From assembly GCA_019637355.1 (NCBI GenBank), contig JAHBVT010000001.1:2821192-2885191 (forward strand): 64,000 nucleotides of DNA, in the 5' to 3' direction. Positions 19,051 through 28,064 of the stretch are shown here, piece after piece. The translations under genes and the position numbers were made by a program. The notes under the pieces were generated by a model that was not told where the DNA came from, did no database searches, and worked only from the letters and a program-made list of their open reading frames with translations. The stretch comes from Gemmatimonadaceae bacterium. GTDB taxonomy: Bacteria > Gemmatimonadota > Gemmatimonadetes > Gemmatimonadales > Gemmatimonadaceae. Position 1 is the first letter of the stretch, and each line of letters begins with the position of its first letter.

Positions 19051-19476
19051 ATGGCCCGTACGTTCCGTTCCAAGGACACCCGCCGCGCCCCGATGGGCGT
19101 GGCCGCCAACAAGGCGCCGCGCAACGAGCGCGGCCGCACCGACGCCCCCGAGACGCCGCTGGCGATCCGCAGCAAGGACGCCGAGGTGGATGCCGAGCTC
19201 CGCGAATACGTCGCCAAGCGCAGCGGCTTCAAGTTGGGTAAGTTCGCGACAGCGATCGAACGCATCACCGTGCGCTTCGAGGACCTGAATGGCCCCAAGA
19301 AGGGATCGCCGGCGGACCGCTGCGCCATCAAGGTCGTGATCTCGCGGCTGGAGAGCGTGATGGTCGAGGTCGTGGACCACGAACCGCGCACGGCGTTCGA
19401 CAAGTGCATCGATTCCGTCGAGCGCGCCGTGCGCCGCGCGCTCGAGAAGCCCAAGTCCAAGGCGCGGAGGCGCTAG
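19051..19476 (+). CDS. hpf: ribosome hibernation promoting factor (HPF/RaiA-like)
   Basis: Small S30EA/HPF-fold protein of 141 aa that would bind the 30S subunit in stationary phase. An Arg/Lys-rich N-terminal extension of about 38 residues precedes the fold, which runs PLAIRSKDAEVDAELREYV to AFDKCIDSVERAVRRALEK. AGAGGA lies 7 bases before ATG 19051. It is short and lacks the C-terminal dimerisation domain of long HPF. It overlaps the convergent GH20 gene by 4 nt. Confidence 0.72.
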   Translation: MARTFRSKDTRRAPMGVAANKAPRNERGRTDAPETPLAIRSKDAEVDAELREYVAKRSGFKLGKFATAIERITVRFEDLNGPKKGSPADRCAIKVVISRLESVMVEVVDHEPRTAFDKCIDSVERAVRRALEKPKSKARRR

Positions 19477-21605
19477 TCGCGCGGGCGCGAGGCGCCGCCG
19501 CCGGTCGGCGCAGGGCGCGACGGCGCCAATGCTGACGGCACTCCCAATGACGCCGGCGTCGGCAGCGCCCGCTCCCGAGTGAAGCGACGCCGCGCCGCGT
19601 CCATATCATTGATGCGCTGCACCCAGCGATGCGTCTCCACGTCGTAGCGCGCCAGGTTGTTCTGTAGCCAGTACGGACGGTTCTCGTAGCGCCAACTGCG
19701 CTCGAAGAGCTCGCGCGTCAGCACCCAGCCGTCGCGCATATCCTGCAGCTTGCCGTTGATGCCGGTGAACTCGGCGAACTCCTTCCAGGTCACCGTGTCC
19801 AGCGTCGCGAGCAGGTGCACGCCCTGCGCCACTTCGTCGGCGATCTGGAACTTCATCCCCAGCCAGTCGATGCGCCGCGCGCCCAGCTCCATCGCATCCA
19901 CCGCGCTCGGCTCCCGCAGGTGCCGCTGCGTGCGTGCGCGCGCGATCTGCACCAACGCGCTCTCCGCGTGCACGCGCACCTGCGCGATGTGCGGACGCAG
20001 GCGCAGCGTCTCGATCACGCCTTCCTCGCTCCACGGATCCAGGAAGAACAGATACGAGCCCGCATCGCCGGCACCCGAACGCTGCAGCGCCGCGTGCGCC
20101 GCCATCAGGTGCCGTTGCGCCGCGTCGATCGCGCCGAGGGTGTCGCCGTGGAAGTTGAGGCCGTAGGCGTTCTGGAATGCTGCGATGTTCGACTCGCCCG
20201 GCTGCCACGAGGCCGCCGCGCCGAACACCAAGCCGTACCAGTTCTGCTCGAAGATCCCGTCGCCCCAGTCGTCCCAAGTCGTGTTGATGACGCCCGTGGC
20301 GCCGCTGCGCTGCCCGTCTCGGATGAAGCCCTGGATGTTCGGCAGCGCCGTGTTGCTGTTGGGGTACACGCCGTTCCAGTTGCTGATGCCCGGCGCCACC
20401 CAGGTCTCCATTCCCGCGTCGCGGAAGGGCTTGAGCAGACGGTCGAAGTTGTTGCGAGACCAATAGTCCCAGCCCACCGCGATCAGGTCCTTGGGCAGGC
20501 GGCTCACCAGCTCCGGTGAGTTCATCGCGATGTCGCCCCAGAACAGGTAGCGCTTGCCCGGCTTGCGCACCGTCTCGACGATGTCGCGCAGATAGTTGAT
20601 GTACACCGCGCCAAGCCCGTCGCGCTCCACCATCGGCTTCGTGCGGCCCGCGCCCAGCTCGAAGGTCTCGTCGGCGCCGAGGTGCACGAACGGCGACGGG
20701 AACATCGAGTCGATCTCGGCGAAGATGCCGCGCGTGAAGGCCAGTGTGCCCGGCTGCCCCGGCGCGAGCACGTGCCCGTGCGGCGTCTCGGCCAGGTCCG
20801 CGTAGATCTCCAGCTTGAGCGCGTGGTGCAGATGCCCGAAGGTCTGCTGCTGCGGGATGATCGTGACGTGGTAGCGCCGCGCGTAGGCCACCAGCTCGGC
20901 GACGTCTTCGCGGCTCATCGAACCGCCCGGCGGCGCGATCACCGGCTGCGAGGCGAACTGCAGCGTGTGCTCGAAGTACAGCGTGAAGGTGTTGATCTTG
21001 TACGCCGCCAGCAGGCGCACCTGGCGCTTCTGGTACTCCAGCGTCGGCATCGGGCCGCGCGAGAGGTCGTCCTGCACGCCGCGCCAGCGCATCGCCGGCC
21101 AATCGCGGATCGTCGCGAGGTGCAGGCGCGCGCCCGGGCCCGCGCCGACAATCAACTGCTTGAGCGTCTGCAGTCCGTAGAACGCGCCCGCCGCCGTGTG
21201 CGCGATGACCGTCGCGCCGCTGGTGTCCGTGACCAGGATGTAGCCTTCGTCGCGCATCGCGGCGTCGAAGCGCAGCGAGTGGCGCTCGAGCACGCGGCGG
21301 GCCTGCTCCGAACCGTTGCGCAACATCGTCACGTGCCAGCCGCGCGGGGCGCCGTGCAGCGCCGCGGTGAAGCCGCGTTCGCGCATCGCGAGGGCGAAGT
21401 CCTCGGCGGCGTCGATGTCTGCGCGCTCAGAACTCGGCGTGATGGAGATCTGTGCGCGGAACAGCGCGGTGCCGTCGTGGCGGACGATCTCGCGCGGCGC
21501 GGGGAGCAGGCGCGGGGCGTTGCTGGCGGCCGAGGGCCTGGCGGGGGCCTGCGCGGCGAGGGCGGCCGGCAGGAGGATCGCAGCAAGGATGGCGATTGGG
21601 CGCAT
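19473..21605 (-). CDS. glycoside hydrolase family 20 beta-N-acetylhexosaminidase
   Basis: Secreted exo-hexosaminidase of 710 aa that removes terminal GlcNAc or GalNAc from chitin or glycan ends. The signal peptide is MRPIAILAAILLPAALAAQA. A GH20b-like N-terminal domain covers about residues 30-150. The TIM barrel follows, with the catalytic Asp-Glu pair at about 311-312 in FVHLGADETFELG. The ATG at 21605 is chosen because the signal starts there. The C-terminus ends in a Pro/Ala-rich tail. Confidence 0.9.
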   Translation of the reverse strand: MRPIAILAAILLPAALAAQAPARPSAASNAPRLLPAPREIVRHDGTALFRAQISITPSSERADIDAAEDFALAMRERGFTAALHGAPRGWHVTMLRNGSEQARRVLERHSLRFDAAMRDEGYILVTDTSGATVIAHTAAGAFYGLQTLKQLIVGAGPGARLHLATIRDWPAMRWRGVQDDLSRGPMPTLEYQKRQVRLLAAYKINTFTLYFEHTLQFASQPVIAPPGGSMSREDVAELVAYARRYHVTIIPQQQTFGHLHHALKLEIYADLAETPHGHVLAPGQPGTLAFTRGIFAEIDSMFPSPFVHLGADETFELGAGRTKPMVERDGLGAVYINYLRDIVETVRKPGKRYLFWGDIAMNSPELVSRLPKDLIAVGWDYWSRNNFDRLLKPFRDAGMETWVAPGISNWNGVYPNSNTALPNIQGFIRDGQRSGATGVINTTWDDWGDGIFEQNWYGLVFGAAASWQPGESNIAAFQNAYGLNFHGDTLGAIDAAQRHLMAAHAALQRSGAGDAGSYLFFLDPWSEEGVIETLRLRPHIAQVRVHAESALVQIARARTQRHLREPSAVDAMELGARRIDWLGMKFQIADEVAQGVHLLATLDTVTWKEFAEFTGINGKLQDMRDGWVLTRELFERSWRYENRPYWLQNNLARYDVETHRWVQRINDMDAARRRFTRERALPTPASLGVPSALAPSRPAPTGGGASRPRD

Positions 21606-21697
21606 CGGCAGAATGTAATGATTGTGAGAGCCGGCGAACCTCGTGTTACCCTCGGGTATGGTGAATCGATCGTATGGACGGGCAGGCAAGGTTGCCG

Positions 21698-21719
21698 AGG
21701 TAGCTACCGGTAGCTACCT
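21698..21719. promoter_or_regulatory. 22-bp perfect palindrome, candidate Phd operator
   Basis: Two copies of the 10-bp palindrome GGTAGCTACC lie back to back inside a 22-bp perfect palindrome, ending 7 bases before the antitoxin ATG at 21727. Phd/YefM antitoxins repress their own operons through such repeats. Binding is inferred. Confidence 0.75.
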
Positions 21720-21726
21720 TAACAGA

Positions 21727-22029
21727 ATGAAAGTCGTCGGCATCAAGGAGCTCAAGAACAAGCTCAGCGAGTACGTGAAGCTCGCGAAGGCTGGCGAAGT
21801 CGTGCTCGTCACGGATCGCGGGGACGTGGTGGCGGAGCTGCGCGCGCCCACGCCGTGGAATGATCCGATGATGGAGGATCCCTGGTGGGCTGAGCAGGTG
21901 CGGAAGGGCATCGTCACGCCAGAGAAGGTGCCCCCGGGTACGCCGCTCAACCTGAAGCGCAACTACCCTCGCGTCCCGCTCGAGGAGATCCTGCGTGACC
22001 TCGACAAGAGTCGGGAGGATCGGTTCTGA
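21727..22029 (+). CDS. Phd/YefM-family antitoxin
   Basis: DNA-binding antitoxin of 100 aa. The N-terminal Phd fold is clear: MKVVGIKELKNKLSEYVKLA followed by GEVVLVTDRGDVVAEL. The C-terminal part, which would wrap the toxin, is Pro- and charge-rich. It pairs with the PIN toxin that overlaps its stop codon. The palindrome at 21698-21719 is the likely autoregulatory site. An upstream in-frame start at 21643 would read through that palindrome and is rejected. Confidence 0.9.
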   Translation: MKVVGIKELKNKLSEYVKLAKAGEVVLVTDRGDVVAELRAPTPWNDPMMEDPWWAEQVRKGIVTPEKVPPGTPLNLKRNYPRVPLEEILRDLDKSREDRF

Positions 22030-22412
22030 TCTACGTCGACTCATCCGTCGTGTTGGCGACGCTGCTGGAGGAGCACCGACGCCCTGCCGATCAGTTCTGG
22101 CAGGCGCCTCGCATCGCGAGCCGCCTGATGGAACTCGAGGTGCGTGTTCGTGCGGCCGACCGTCCACAGCCTGCGGACGCCGAGCGGGATCTCGATGAGC
22201 TGTTGTCGCGGGTGAAGTTCGTCGAGATTGAGCGCGAAGCGGTCGCGCTGCTCTATGAGGACCCGCCGAAGTCCGTGCGGACCCTCGATGCCATTCACCT
22301 CGCGACGCTTGCGTACCTGAACTCGGGCCCGCGCAGCATTCCGCTCGCCACCTACGACCGCCGTCTCGCCACCGCCGCCCACGCGATGGGCTTCGAGGTG
22401 ATCGTCCCGTGA
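22026..22412 (+). CDS. PIN-domain (VapC-like) toxin with CTG start
   Basis: Predicted ribonuclease toxin of 128 aa. Reading from CTG 22026 gives MIYVDSSVVLATLLEE, the canonical PIN opening with Asp5. Further acidic residues lie in LMELEVR, SVRTLDAIHLATL and ATYDRRLA. The next ATG, GTG or TTG start would remove Asp5, so the CTG is the likely start. It overlaps the antitoxin stop as CTGA, which favours coupled translation. Confidence 0.82.
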   Translation: MIYVDSSVVLATLLEEHRRPADQFWQAPRIASRLMELEVRVRAADRPQPADAERDLDELLSRVKFVEIEREAVALLYEDPPKSVRTLDAIHLATLAYLNSGPRSIPLATYDRRLATAAHAMGFEVIVP

Positions 22413-23227
22413 CCGCCCGCCACTACTGGCGCCGCGTGATCTTCGATCACGACACCAAGGCCGGCAAGGCCTTCGACATCGCGCTGATCATCGCCATCCT
22501 CGGCAGCGTCGCCACGATGCTGCTCGACAGCCTGCCCGGCCTCTCGCCCTCGGCGCACTACGCGCTGTACCTGTTCGAGTGGCTCTTCACGATCCTCTTC
22601 ACCATCGAGTACGCCGCGCGCCTCTGGTGCGCCGCCGATCGCCTGCGCTACGCCAAGAGCTTCTACGGCGTGGTGGACCTGCTCGCGCTGCTGCCCACCT
22701 GGATCGGGCTGATCTTCCCCGAGGGCCGCTTCCTCGGTGTCGTCCGCATCATCCGCGTGCTGCGCATCTTCCGCATCCTCAAGCTCACGCAGTATGTGGC
22801 CGAAGCCAGCGTGCTCACGCAGGCGCTGGTGGCGGCGCGGTACAAGATCGTGGTGTTTATGTTCACCATCGTCACCGCGGTGAGCGTGGTGGGCTCGCTG
22901 ATGTACCTGGTGGAAGGCCCCGAGCACGGCTTCACCAGCATCCCGATGGCGATGTACTGGGCCGTGGTGACGATGACCACCGTCGGCTATGGCGACATCG
23001 CGCCGGGCACCCCATTCGGCCGACTGCTCGCCAGCGCGCTGATGATCCTCGGCTACGGCATCATCGCCGTGCCCACCGGCATCGTGACGATGGAACTGCA
23101 GCGCAGCGCGCAGGCGCGCGTGCCGCGTGCCGTCACCTGCCCCGGCTGCGGCGGCGACGGGCACGACGCCGACGCCAAGTTCTGCAAGGGCTGCGGCGTG
23201 CAGCTCCCGACGCGCGGCGTGCTCTGA
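22409..23227 (+). CDS. voltage-gated-like potassium channel with C-terminal zinc ribbon
   Basis: Six-transmembrane ion channel of 272 aa. An S4-like segment, FLGVVRIIRVLRIFRILKL, lies around residues 108-126, and the selectivity filter TVGYGDIAP is at 191-199. The C-terminus carries a CPGCGG ... FCKGCG zinc-ribbon motif, probably cytoplasmic. The GTG start overlaps the PIN toxin stop as GTGA, so the channel is translationally linked to the toxin-antitoxin pair, which is unusual. Confidence 0.9.
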   Translation: MTARHYWRRVIFDHDTKAGKAFDIALIIAILGSVATMLLDSLPGLSPSAHYALYLFEWLFTILFTIEYAARLWCAADRLRYAKSFYGVVDLLALLPTWIGLIFPEGRFLGVVRIIRVLRIFRILKLTQYVAEASVLTQALVAARYKIVVFMFTIVTAVSVVGSLMYLVEGPEHGFTSIPMAMYWAVVTMTTVGYGDIAPGTPFGRLLASALMILGYGIIAVPTGIVTMELQRSAQARVPRAVTCPGCGGDGHDADAKFCKGCGVQLPTRGVL

Positions 23228-23252
23228 GCGACGTGCCCTTGGGCGACCTGCG

Positions 23253-25094
23253 CTAGCGCCGCTCGCCGCGCGTGATGCGCTGCCAGTGCTCCCAGATGAG
23301 CACCATCGCGAGCGTGTCGAGCTTGCAGTACTCGCGCAGCAGCTGTGACCACTTGGCCTTGTGCTGCGGGTCGTCGCGCTCGAGGCCGTATGTCATCTCG
23401 AAGTATGCGCGGATGGCCCCCGTGCCCTCGCTCACCTCGCGCTCCTCGCCATCGATGATCTCCGCCGGCAGCGTCGCGTAGGGCCCCAGCGCCGGATCAC
23501 CTTCGCGGCCCGCCAACGCGGCGAAGCGCGTGCGCAGTTCCGGCGAATGCTTCCACAGCGCGTCCAGCACCCACTTGATGGAGTTGCTGCCCTGCATCCC
23601 CGGGTGGTAGTAGTGCTTGCGGCAGACCTTGAGCAGGTCGAGCTGCCGGCCCGCGCCGTTGCCGATCGTGAGCGCCGCCGCCTGCAACCAATTCTTGAGG
23701 TCCTCGTCCGCCGAGCCCAGCGTGGCCAGCTCCTCGGCCACGCGCGAGAGCACCGACTTCTCGAACGGCGACCACACCAGCAGCGTGCCGTCGTCGCCCA
23801 CCCACTCCCGCAGCGAACGCGCGAAGAGCTCGTTGGGCCAGATCGCGTCCGTGTTGAGGAACTCCGCGTGCTCCAGCGGCGCGCCCGGCGCGCGCTGCGT
23901 GTGGCAGCTCCATTGGAAGGCCAGCAGGCCGTAGGGCGTCATCCCCTTGTGATGCGGGATCGCGATGCGCGCCGCCTCGAAGTCAATGAAGTGCAGCGGA
24001 TACCGCGCCTGCGCCAGCTCGTGCGCGAGCGTCTCGCTCGTCCATTCGCTCTCGGCCAGCGTCTGCACGATCTGCACCTTCTGGCGCTCGCCGAACACGC
24101 CCGTGAGCGCCGCGACGTTCTCGTGCGGGATCTCCGTGACCAGGTCCACGCCGCGCGCGATCATCGCATCGGTCAGCTCGCCGCCGCGGTACAGCTGCAG
24201 CACGTGCGGCGTCTTCTGCCCACGCTCGCCCCAGCACTCGGCGAATCCACTCGGGCTCACACCCTCCGGCACGCGGAACTCACAGTCGCGGCACTTGCGG
24301 TTGAGCTGCGGCTCGATGCGCGTGAGCTCCGGCGTAAGCGAGGCCACGAACATCTGCGCCGCGTCGCGCACTTCCGGCTCGAGCAGTTCTACTTCCTGCG
24401 AGCAATCCACCGCCACCACCAGCCGCGTCTCGCGCGCCAGCGCCGCGTCGCCGATGAACTCCGCCGTCGCCAAGTGGCCGTCGTCTCCGCGCACGATGCG
24501 GAACCACTGCGGCATCCCGTCGTGCGGCACCGGCTGGGCTTTGTCCACCAGCATCAGGTGCGCGCGGATCGGCACGTCCGGGTACAGGTCGCGCAGCAGC
24601 GCCGCCTGGAACGTCACGTCCTCCAAGTATTCGCGCCAATCGGAGAGGATGCCGTGCGGCTTCTTCGTGGAGCGAAACAGCGAGCCTGTCTTTTCCTGAT
24701 TCTTCGCCTGCTTCACGAAGTCGATTGACGACGACTTCACTTCGTAGAGGTCGAAGCCCTGCGGCGTGCGCCGCAGGATGTCCACGCGCGCCTGGCGGAA
24801 GCCGTCGAACAGCGTCGCCTCGAACAGCGTGACCGGCTCGCGCTCCCCGCGCGCCAAGTGCTCGGCCGTTTCGCGGGCCGCTTCTTCGAGCGGCTTCTTG
24901 CCGTACTCCAGCGTGATCCCGTCCGGGAACATCTGCTTGGCCAGCAGCTCCACCATATAGCCGCCTTCGGCCAGCATCTGCAGGTACTCGTTGTCCTGCA
25001 GCGTGTTCGGGTACTTCAGCTCGCGGTAGTAGAGCTTGGTGGCGCAGGAGCGCGCGAGCTTGAAGTCCGACTTGGAGAGCGTGTGCCGAGTCAT
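23253..25094 (-). CDS. DUF2779 protein with RecB-like nuclease N-terminus
   Basis: Cytoplasmic protein of 613 aa. The N-terminus (TLSKSDFKLARSCATKLYY) and the motif QARVDILRRTPQGFDLYEVKSS resemble the PD-(D/E)XK core of RecB/Cas4-like nucleases. Cysteines in the N-terminal part and CRDCEFRVPEG could hold a cluster. The C-terminal half is DUF2779, with HFIDFEAARIAIPHHKG and YCKLDTLAMVLIWEHW suggesting an RNase H/DnaQ-like exonuclease fold. The role is unknown; nucleic-acid repair or defence is likely. It is convergent with the ion channel. Confidence 0.82.
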   Translation of the reverse strand: MTRHTLSKSDFKLARSCATKLYYRELKYPNTLQDNEYLQMLAEGGYMVELLAKQMFPDGITLEYGKKPLEEAARETAEHLARGEREPVTLFEATLFDGFRQARVDILRRTPQGFDLYEVKSSSIDFVKQAKNQEKTGSLFRSTKKPHGILSDWREYLEDVTFQAALLRDLYPDVPIRAHLMLVDKAQPVPHDGMPQWFRIVRGDDGHLATAEFIGDAALARETRLVVAVDCSQEVELLEPEVRDAAQMFVASLTPELTRIEPQLNRKCRDCEFRVPEGVSPSGFAECWGERGQKTPHVLQLYRGGELTDAMIARGVDLVTEIPHENVAALTGVFGERQKVQIVQTLAESEWTSETLAHELAQARYPLHFIDFEAARIAIPHHKGMTPYGLLAFQWSCHTQRAPGAPLEHAEFLNTDAIWPNELFARSLREWVGDDGTLLVWSPFEKSVLSRVAEELATLGSADEDLKNWLQAAALTIGNGAGRQLDLLKVCRKHYYHPGMQGSNSIKWVLDALWKHSPELRTRFAALAGREGDPALGPYATLPAEIIDGEEREVSEGTGAIRAYFEMTYGLERDDPQHKAKWSQLLREYCKLDTLAMVLIWEHWQRITRGERR

Positions 25095-25136
25095 AGGGAC
25101 AAGTTGGCACGGGGGACTGACAGGCGCGATGCTGGG

Positions 25137-25574
25137 CTAGGCTGGCGGGCGTGTCGGGTCAGTCCACTTGAGGCGGGGGAAGCGGGCGAAGTTGCTGTCC
25201 GCCGAGCAGAGTTCAGCCCCGTTCTCAATGGCAAGCGCCGCGAGGTGCGCATCCGGGTAGAGCTTCCCGCGGGCTCCGGCTGCGGCACTGAGCTCCGTGA
25301 GGATTCGCCAGTGGCGGGGACCCGGCTCAACCACGAGCACGTTGGGGCGCGACAGGAGCGTTGAGACGAAATGCTCTGCCTGGTCGCGCGACAGCAACGT
25401 CCGTCCTCCGATTCTGCGCGTGGTAAGGCGCAGGAATCCGACGATCGAGTGCCAGGGCAGGCCAAGGACGTCCGAATCGGCGTACGCGCGCTCCACGAAG
25501 TCGCGCACTGGGACGTGGAACTCGCTGCCTTCGTCGTTGAGGTACATCAAGACGGTGACGTCAAGAATCTTCAT
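25137..25574 (-). CDS. VapC-type PIN-domain toxin
   Basis: Predicted RNase toxin of 145 aa starting MKILDVTVLMYLND, with Asp5 as the first active-site acid. Later acids are in LYPDAHLAALAIENG and LCSADSNFARFP. The usual second acid (Glu) is not obvious in WHSIVGFLRLTT. It follows its antitoxin with a 14-nt overlap on the minus strand. Confidence 0.9.
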   Translation of the reverse strand: MKILDVTVLMYLNDEGSEFHVPVRDFVERAYADSDVLGLPWHSIVGFLRLTTRRIGGRTLLSRDQAEHFVSTLLSRPNVLVVEPGPRHWRILTELSAAAGARGKLYPDAHLAALAIENGAELCSADSNFARFPRLKWTDPTRPPA

Positions 25575-25842
25575 CGTCGCGCGGCAGGAGTCCCATAGAG
25601 CGAAGGATGCGTTGATCCTCCATCTCCCCGATAAGCTCGTTCACCTTGTTGATATCGAAGTAGCGCGCGAAGCCCACATTGAAGGTCGGGAGATCGAGTT
25701 TGCGCGGCGCGGGCGGCGCGGGCACCTCCAAGCCCCGGGCAATGACCCGCCGCAGCGCCTCCTTGAAGGAGACGCCTTCGTCGTCCGCCAGCTTGCGGAC
25801 GCGCGCGAGGAGGTCGGGGCTTATGTCCACGGTCGTGCGCAT
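25561..25842 (-). CDS. VapB-type ribbon-helix-helix antitoxin
   Basis: Antitoxin of 93 aa. The N-terminal MRTTVDISPDLLARVRKLA followed by SFKEALRRVIARGL is a ribbon-helix-helix DNA-binding domain. The C-terminal tail would bind the toxin. It overlaps vapC by 14 nt. A 16-bp inverted repeat 4 bases upstream is the likely autoregulatory operator. Confidence 0.88.
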   Translation of the reverse strand: MRTTVDISPDLLARVRKLADDEGVSFKEALRRVIARGLEVPAPPAPRKLDLPTFNVGFARYFDINKVNELIGEMEDQRILRSMGLLPRDDEDS

Positions 25843-25846
25843 AGGA

Positions 25847-25862
25847 TGATGCTAACGCATCA
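25847..25862. promoter_or_regulatory. inverted repeat, candidate VapB operator
   Basis: TGATGC-TAAC-GCATCA is a perfect 6-bp inverted repeat with a 4-nt spacer, next to the vapB start. A weaker copy with CGATG and CATCG ends lies just beyond it (25866-25884), giving two phased half-site pairs typical of ribbon-helix-helix operators. Confidence 0.6.
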
Positions 25863-25969
25863 CGTCGATGATGTCAAAGCATCGCACGACATACATAGTC
25901 AAGTCAGCCGAGCGGGCGTGCAGCATTTACTATAGACGAACCGATTTCTGCAATCATCTACCCCTCCGA

Positions 25970-26761
25970 ATGCCGTCCAAAGACGAAGAGCTCGTCGGCT
26001 ACATCCTGTGCGAGATGCTGAACGCCGAGCAGACTGCGGCCTTCTGCAGACAGGAGGGGATCAAGGTTCCTAGCGGTAGTCGCTCGTCACAGTGCCGCGT
26101 CGTAGCAGCACAAACGAAGCTTGCTGCGCTGCACGCCTTCTGTATCGCGAACTGGGAGAGGCCGAGCGCGGCGATTCACATCGAGAATCTCAAGTCAGGC
26201 AAGCTCAACGGATTCTCGTGGCACAACCTTGCCCCGTCGCGCCTGCATCTCGGGCTGCAAGGACACGTGCGACGCGTGGCCACAGGACAGATTTCACTCG
26301 ACGCCTTTCTCGCACTCGGCGCGGACGTGATCCATAAGGAGTACGTAATGGTGGCCGTCGCAGATCTCACAGAGCTCACGCTCGTCGAGAGGTGCGGCGC
26401 AACACCTCCACTGCGCGCGCGATCCGTCTCTGACGTCGTGCTCGGTGGCTACCCGTTTGACGTCAAGAACGGCTCCATCCCAAACGGTTGGACAGCCGCG
26501 TCCATCAGAAACGACCCCAAGGCCTTTGCCGCAGCGATGATTGCGGGCGCCGATTCCGAACGCCTCCGCAAGGAAGCGAACAAGGCATTCAATGCCTGGG
26601 CCAACAATCGCCTCTTTGTGAATACGGAACACGAGGAACGCTGGCTCGACGAACCCGAGGCCTGCATGAACGACCTCGCGGCAGCCGCTTCAAAGCTCAC
26701 TACTCCGTTCCGGCTCACCGTAGCAGATGCGGAAGTGCTCACCCACGTGATTGTGATCTAA
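25970..26761 (+). CDS. hypothetical protein with possible PD-(D/E)XK nuclease motif
   Basis: Protein of 263 aa from ATG 25970, with no family I can name. The stretch SDVVLGGYPFDVKNGS around residues 155-170 looks like a PD-(D/E)XK nuclease core (Asp, then Asp-Val-Lys after a short beta hairpin), as found in restriction enzymes. It is convergent with the C5 methyltransferase with a 3-nt gap, so it may be part of a restriction-modification set. By eye its base content is lower in GC than the core, and it carries a CATG site. An RNA-binding or regulatory role cannot be excluded. Confidence 0.6.
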   Translation: MPSKDEELVGYILCEMLNAEQTAAFCRQEGIKVPSGSRSSQCRVVAAQTKLAALHAFCIANWERPSAAIHIENLKSGKLNGFSWHNLAPSRLHLGLQGHVRRVATGQISLDAFLALGADVIHKEYVMVAVADLTELTLVERCGATPPLRARSVSDVVLGGYPFDVKNGSIPNGWTAASIRNDPKAFAAAMIAGADSERLRKEANKAFNAWANNRLFVNTEHEERWLDEPEACMNDLAAAASKLTTPFRLTVADAEVLTHVIVI

Positions 26762-26764
26762 TCG

Positions 26765-27988
26765 TTAGGCCGAGCGTTTGCGCTTGGCGGGTGCGGTGGC
26801 GGTAGCAAGCATTGCCTGAATCGCGGTTCCGATTGCTCGTCCTAAGAGCGGCGGCACCGCGTTGCCAATTTGCACGAGCACCTTGGACTTGGGGCCCGCA
26901 AAGCGGAAGGAATCCGGAAAGCTCTGGAGCCGTGCCAACTCACGTGGCGTGAGCACGCGGGGGTGTCGATAATGCACGAACACGCCGCCGTGATTCTCCT
27001 TGACCGTGCGGCTTGGCTCGTCTGGCGGTTGGCGATACCACGCGTCTGAGAATCCTTCGTAGACGCTCCCGCCCACCGGCGTTTGCGCAAGCCGCTCCAC
27101 GAAGTCCGGCTTGTGCCGCGTGAACTCGTGGCTCCACTCCACGTTCTCAGGGGCGTCCTCAAGGTCGCCGATGGCATCTTGCGTCGTGACCCAAGGCAGG
27201 AGCGCGGCATCAAAGAGGGACGTCGCACTCGACGGCTCGCGGTGCGTTGGCTCCGGAAACACGATAGGCACGTCGAGCCGAGTACCGACGAATATCACAC
27301 GCTCGCGTCGCTGCGGAACACCGTAATCGGCCGCGTTGAGCACGCGATACTCCACGCGATACCCAAGCCGCTCCAGACGCGAGACAATGCGCTCCGGAAC
27401 TGACTCACGTAGCTTGGCCGCCATTCGCTGTAGCTGCGCGTACTCCGCGTTCACCTGCTGAAGGTGCTCCGCATCTGCCGCCGTGAACGGAATGCGATCC
27501 GTGTTCTTGTGTTGCTTGCGCAGCTTGCGAAGCCTGATCTGCTCCTTTTCCAGTACCTTGATGCGATCGAGCGTGGCTTGATCGGAGGCTGAGAGGTCGG
27601 TGCGATCGTGCTTCATTGAGAGCAGGCCCTTCACGTTCTCCATCACGAAGAACTTGGGGCGCAGCGCGTCGACCACGGCGACGTAGTCCTCAAAGAGATG
27701 CCCACGCTCGTCGTCCACGTCGCGCTTACCGGCTACGCTGTACGCCTGACAGGGCGGGCCGCCGACGACGACATCCACGTTTTGCGCGCGGGCGTAGGCG
27801 ATAATCTCTTCCCGGAGCGCGGGTTCGGTGATGGATCCGAGAAAGAAGCGTGAGCGCGGGTGGTTCAGCCGGTGCGTCTCCGCCGCCGATGCGGCGATAT
27901 CGTTGCCCGCGACGACTTCGAAGCCCGCGAGCTCGAGGCCGTAGCTCAGGCCGCCGCAGCCGGCAAATAGGTCGAGGACTCGGGGCAT
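26765..27988 (-). CDS. DNA (cytosine-5-)-methyltransferase
   Basis: C5 methyltransferase of 407 aa that makes 5-methylcytosine in a specific site. All main motifs are present: I (VLDLFAGCGGLSYGLELAGF), IV with catalytic Cys80 in VGGPPCQAYSVAGKRD, VI (FVMENVKG), VIII (QRRERVIFVGTR) and X (VQIGNAVPPLLGRAI). The target-recognition region lies between about residues 240 and 330 and does not reveal the site. It likely pairs with the nuclease candidate encoded just upstream on the same strand (28065-28808). Confidence 0.93.
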   Translation of the reverse strand: MPRVLDLFAGCGGLSYGLELAGFEVVAGNDIAASAAETHRLNHPRSRFFLGSITEPALREEIIAYARAQNVDVVVGGPPCQAYSVAGKRDVDDERGHLFEDYVAVVDALRPKFFVMENVKGLLSMKHDRTDLSASDQATLDRIKVLEKEQIRLRKLRKQHKNTDRIPFTAADAEHLQQVNAEYAQLQRMAAKLRESVPERIVSRLERLGYRVEYRVLNAADYGVPQRRERVIFVGTRLDVPIVFPEPTHREPSSATSLFDAALLPWVTTQDAIGDLEDAPENVEWSHEFTRHKPDFVERLAQTPVGGSVYEGFSDAWYRQPPDEPSRTVKENHGGVFVHYRHPRVLTPRELARLQSFPDSFRFAGPKSKVLVQIGNAVPPLLGRAIGTAIQAMLATATAPAKRKRSA

Positions 27989-28064
27989 CGGAAGGATTGC
28001 TTAATCCAGAAAATGGTGGTAGTGGAGAGCCGAATATACGCCGAAGCACTCTGCGCCGCAACGA

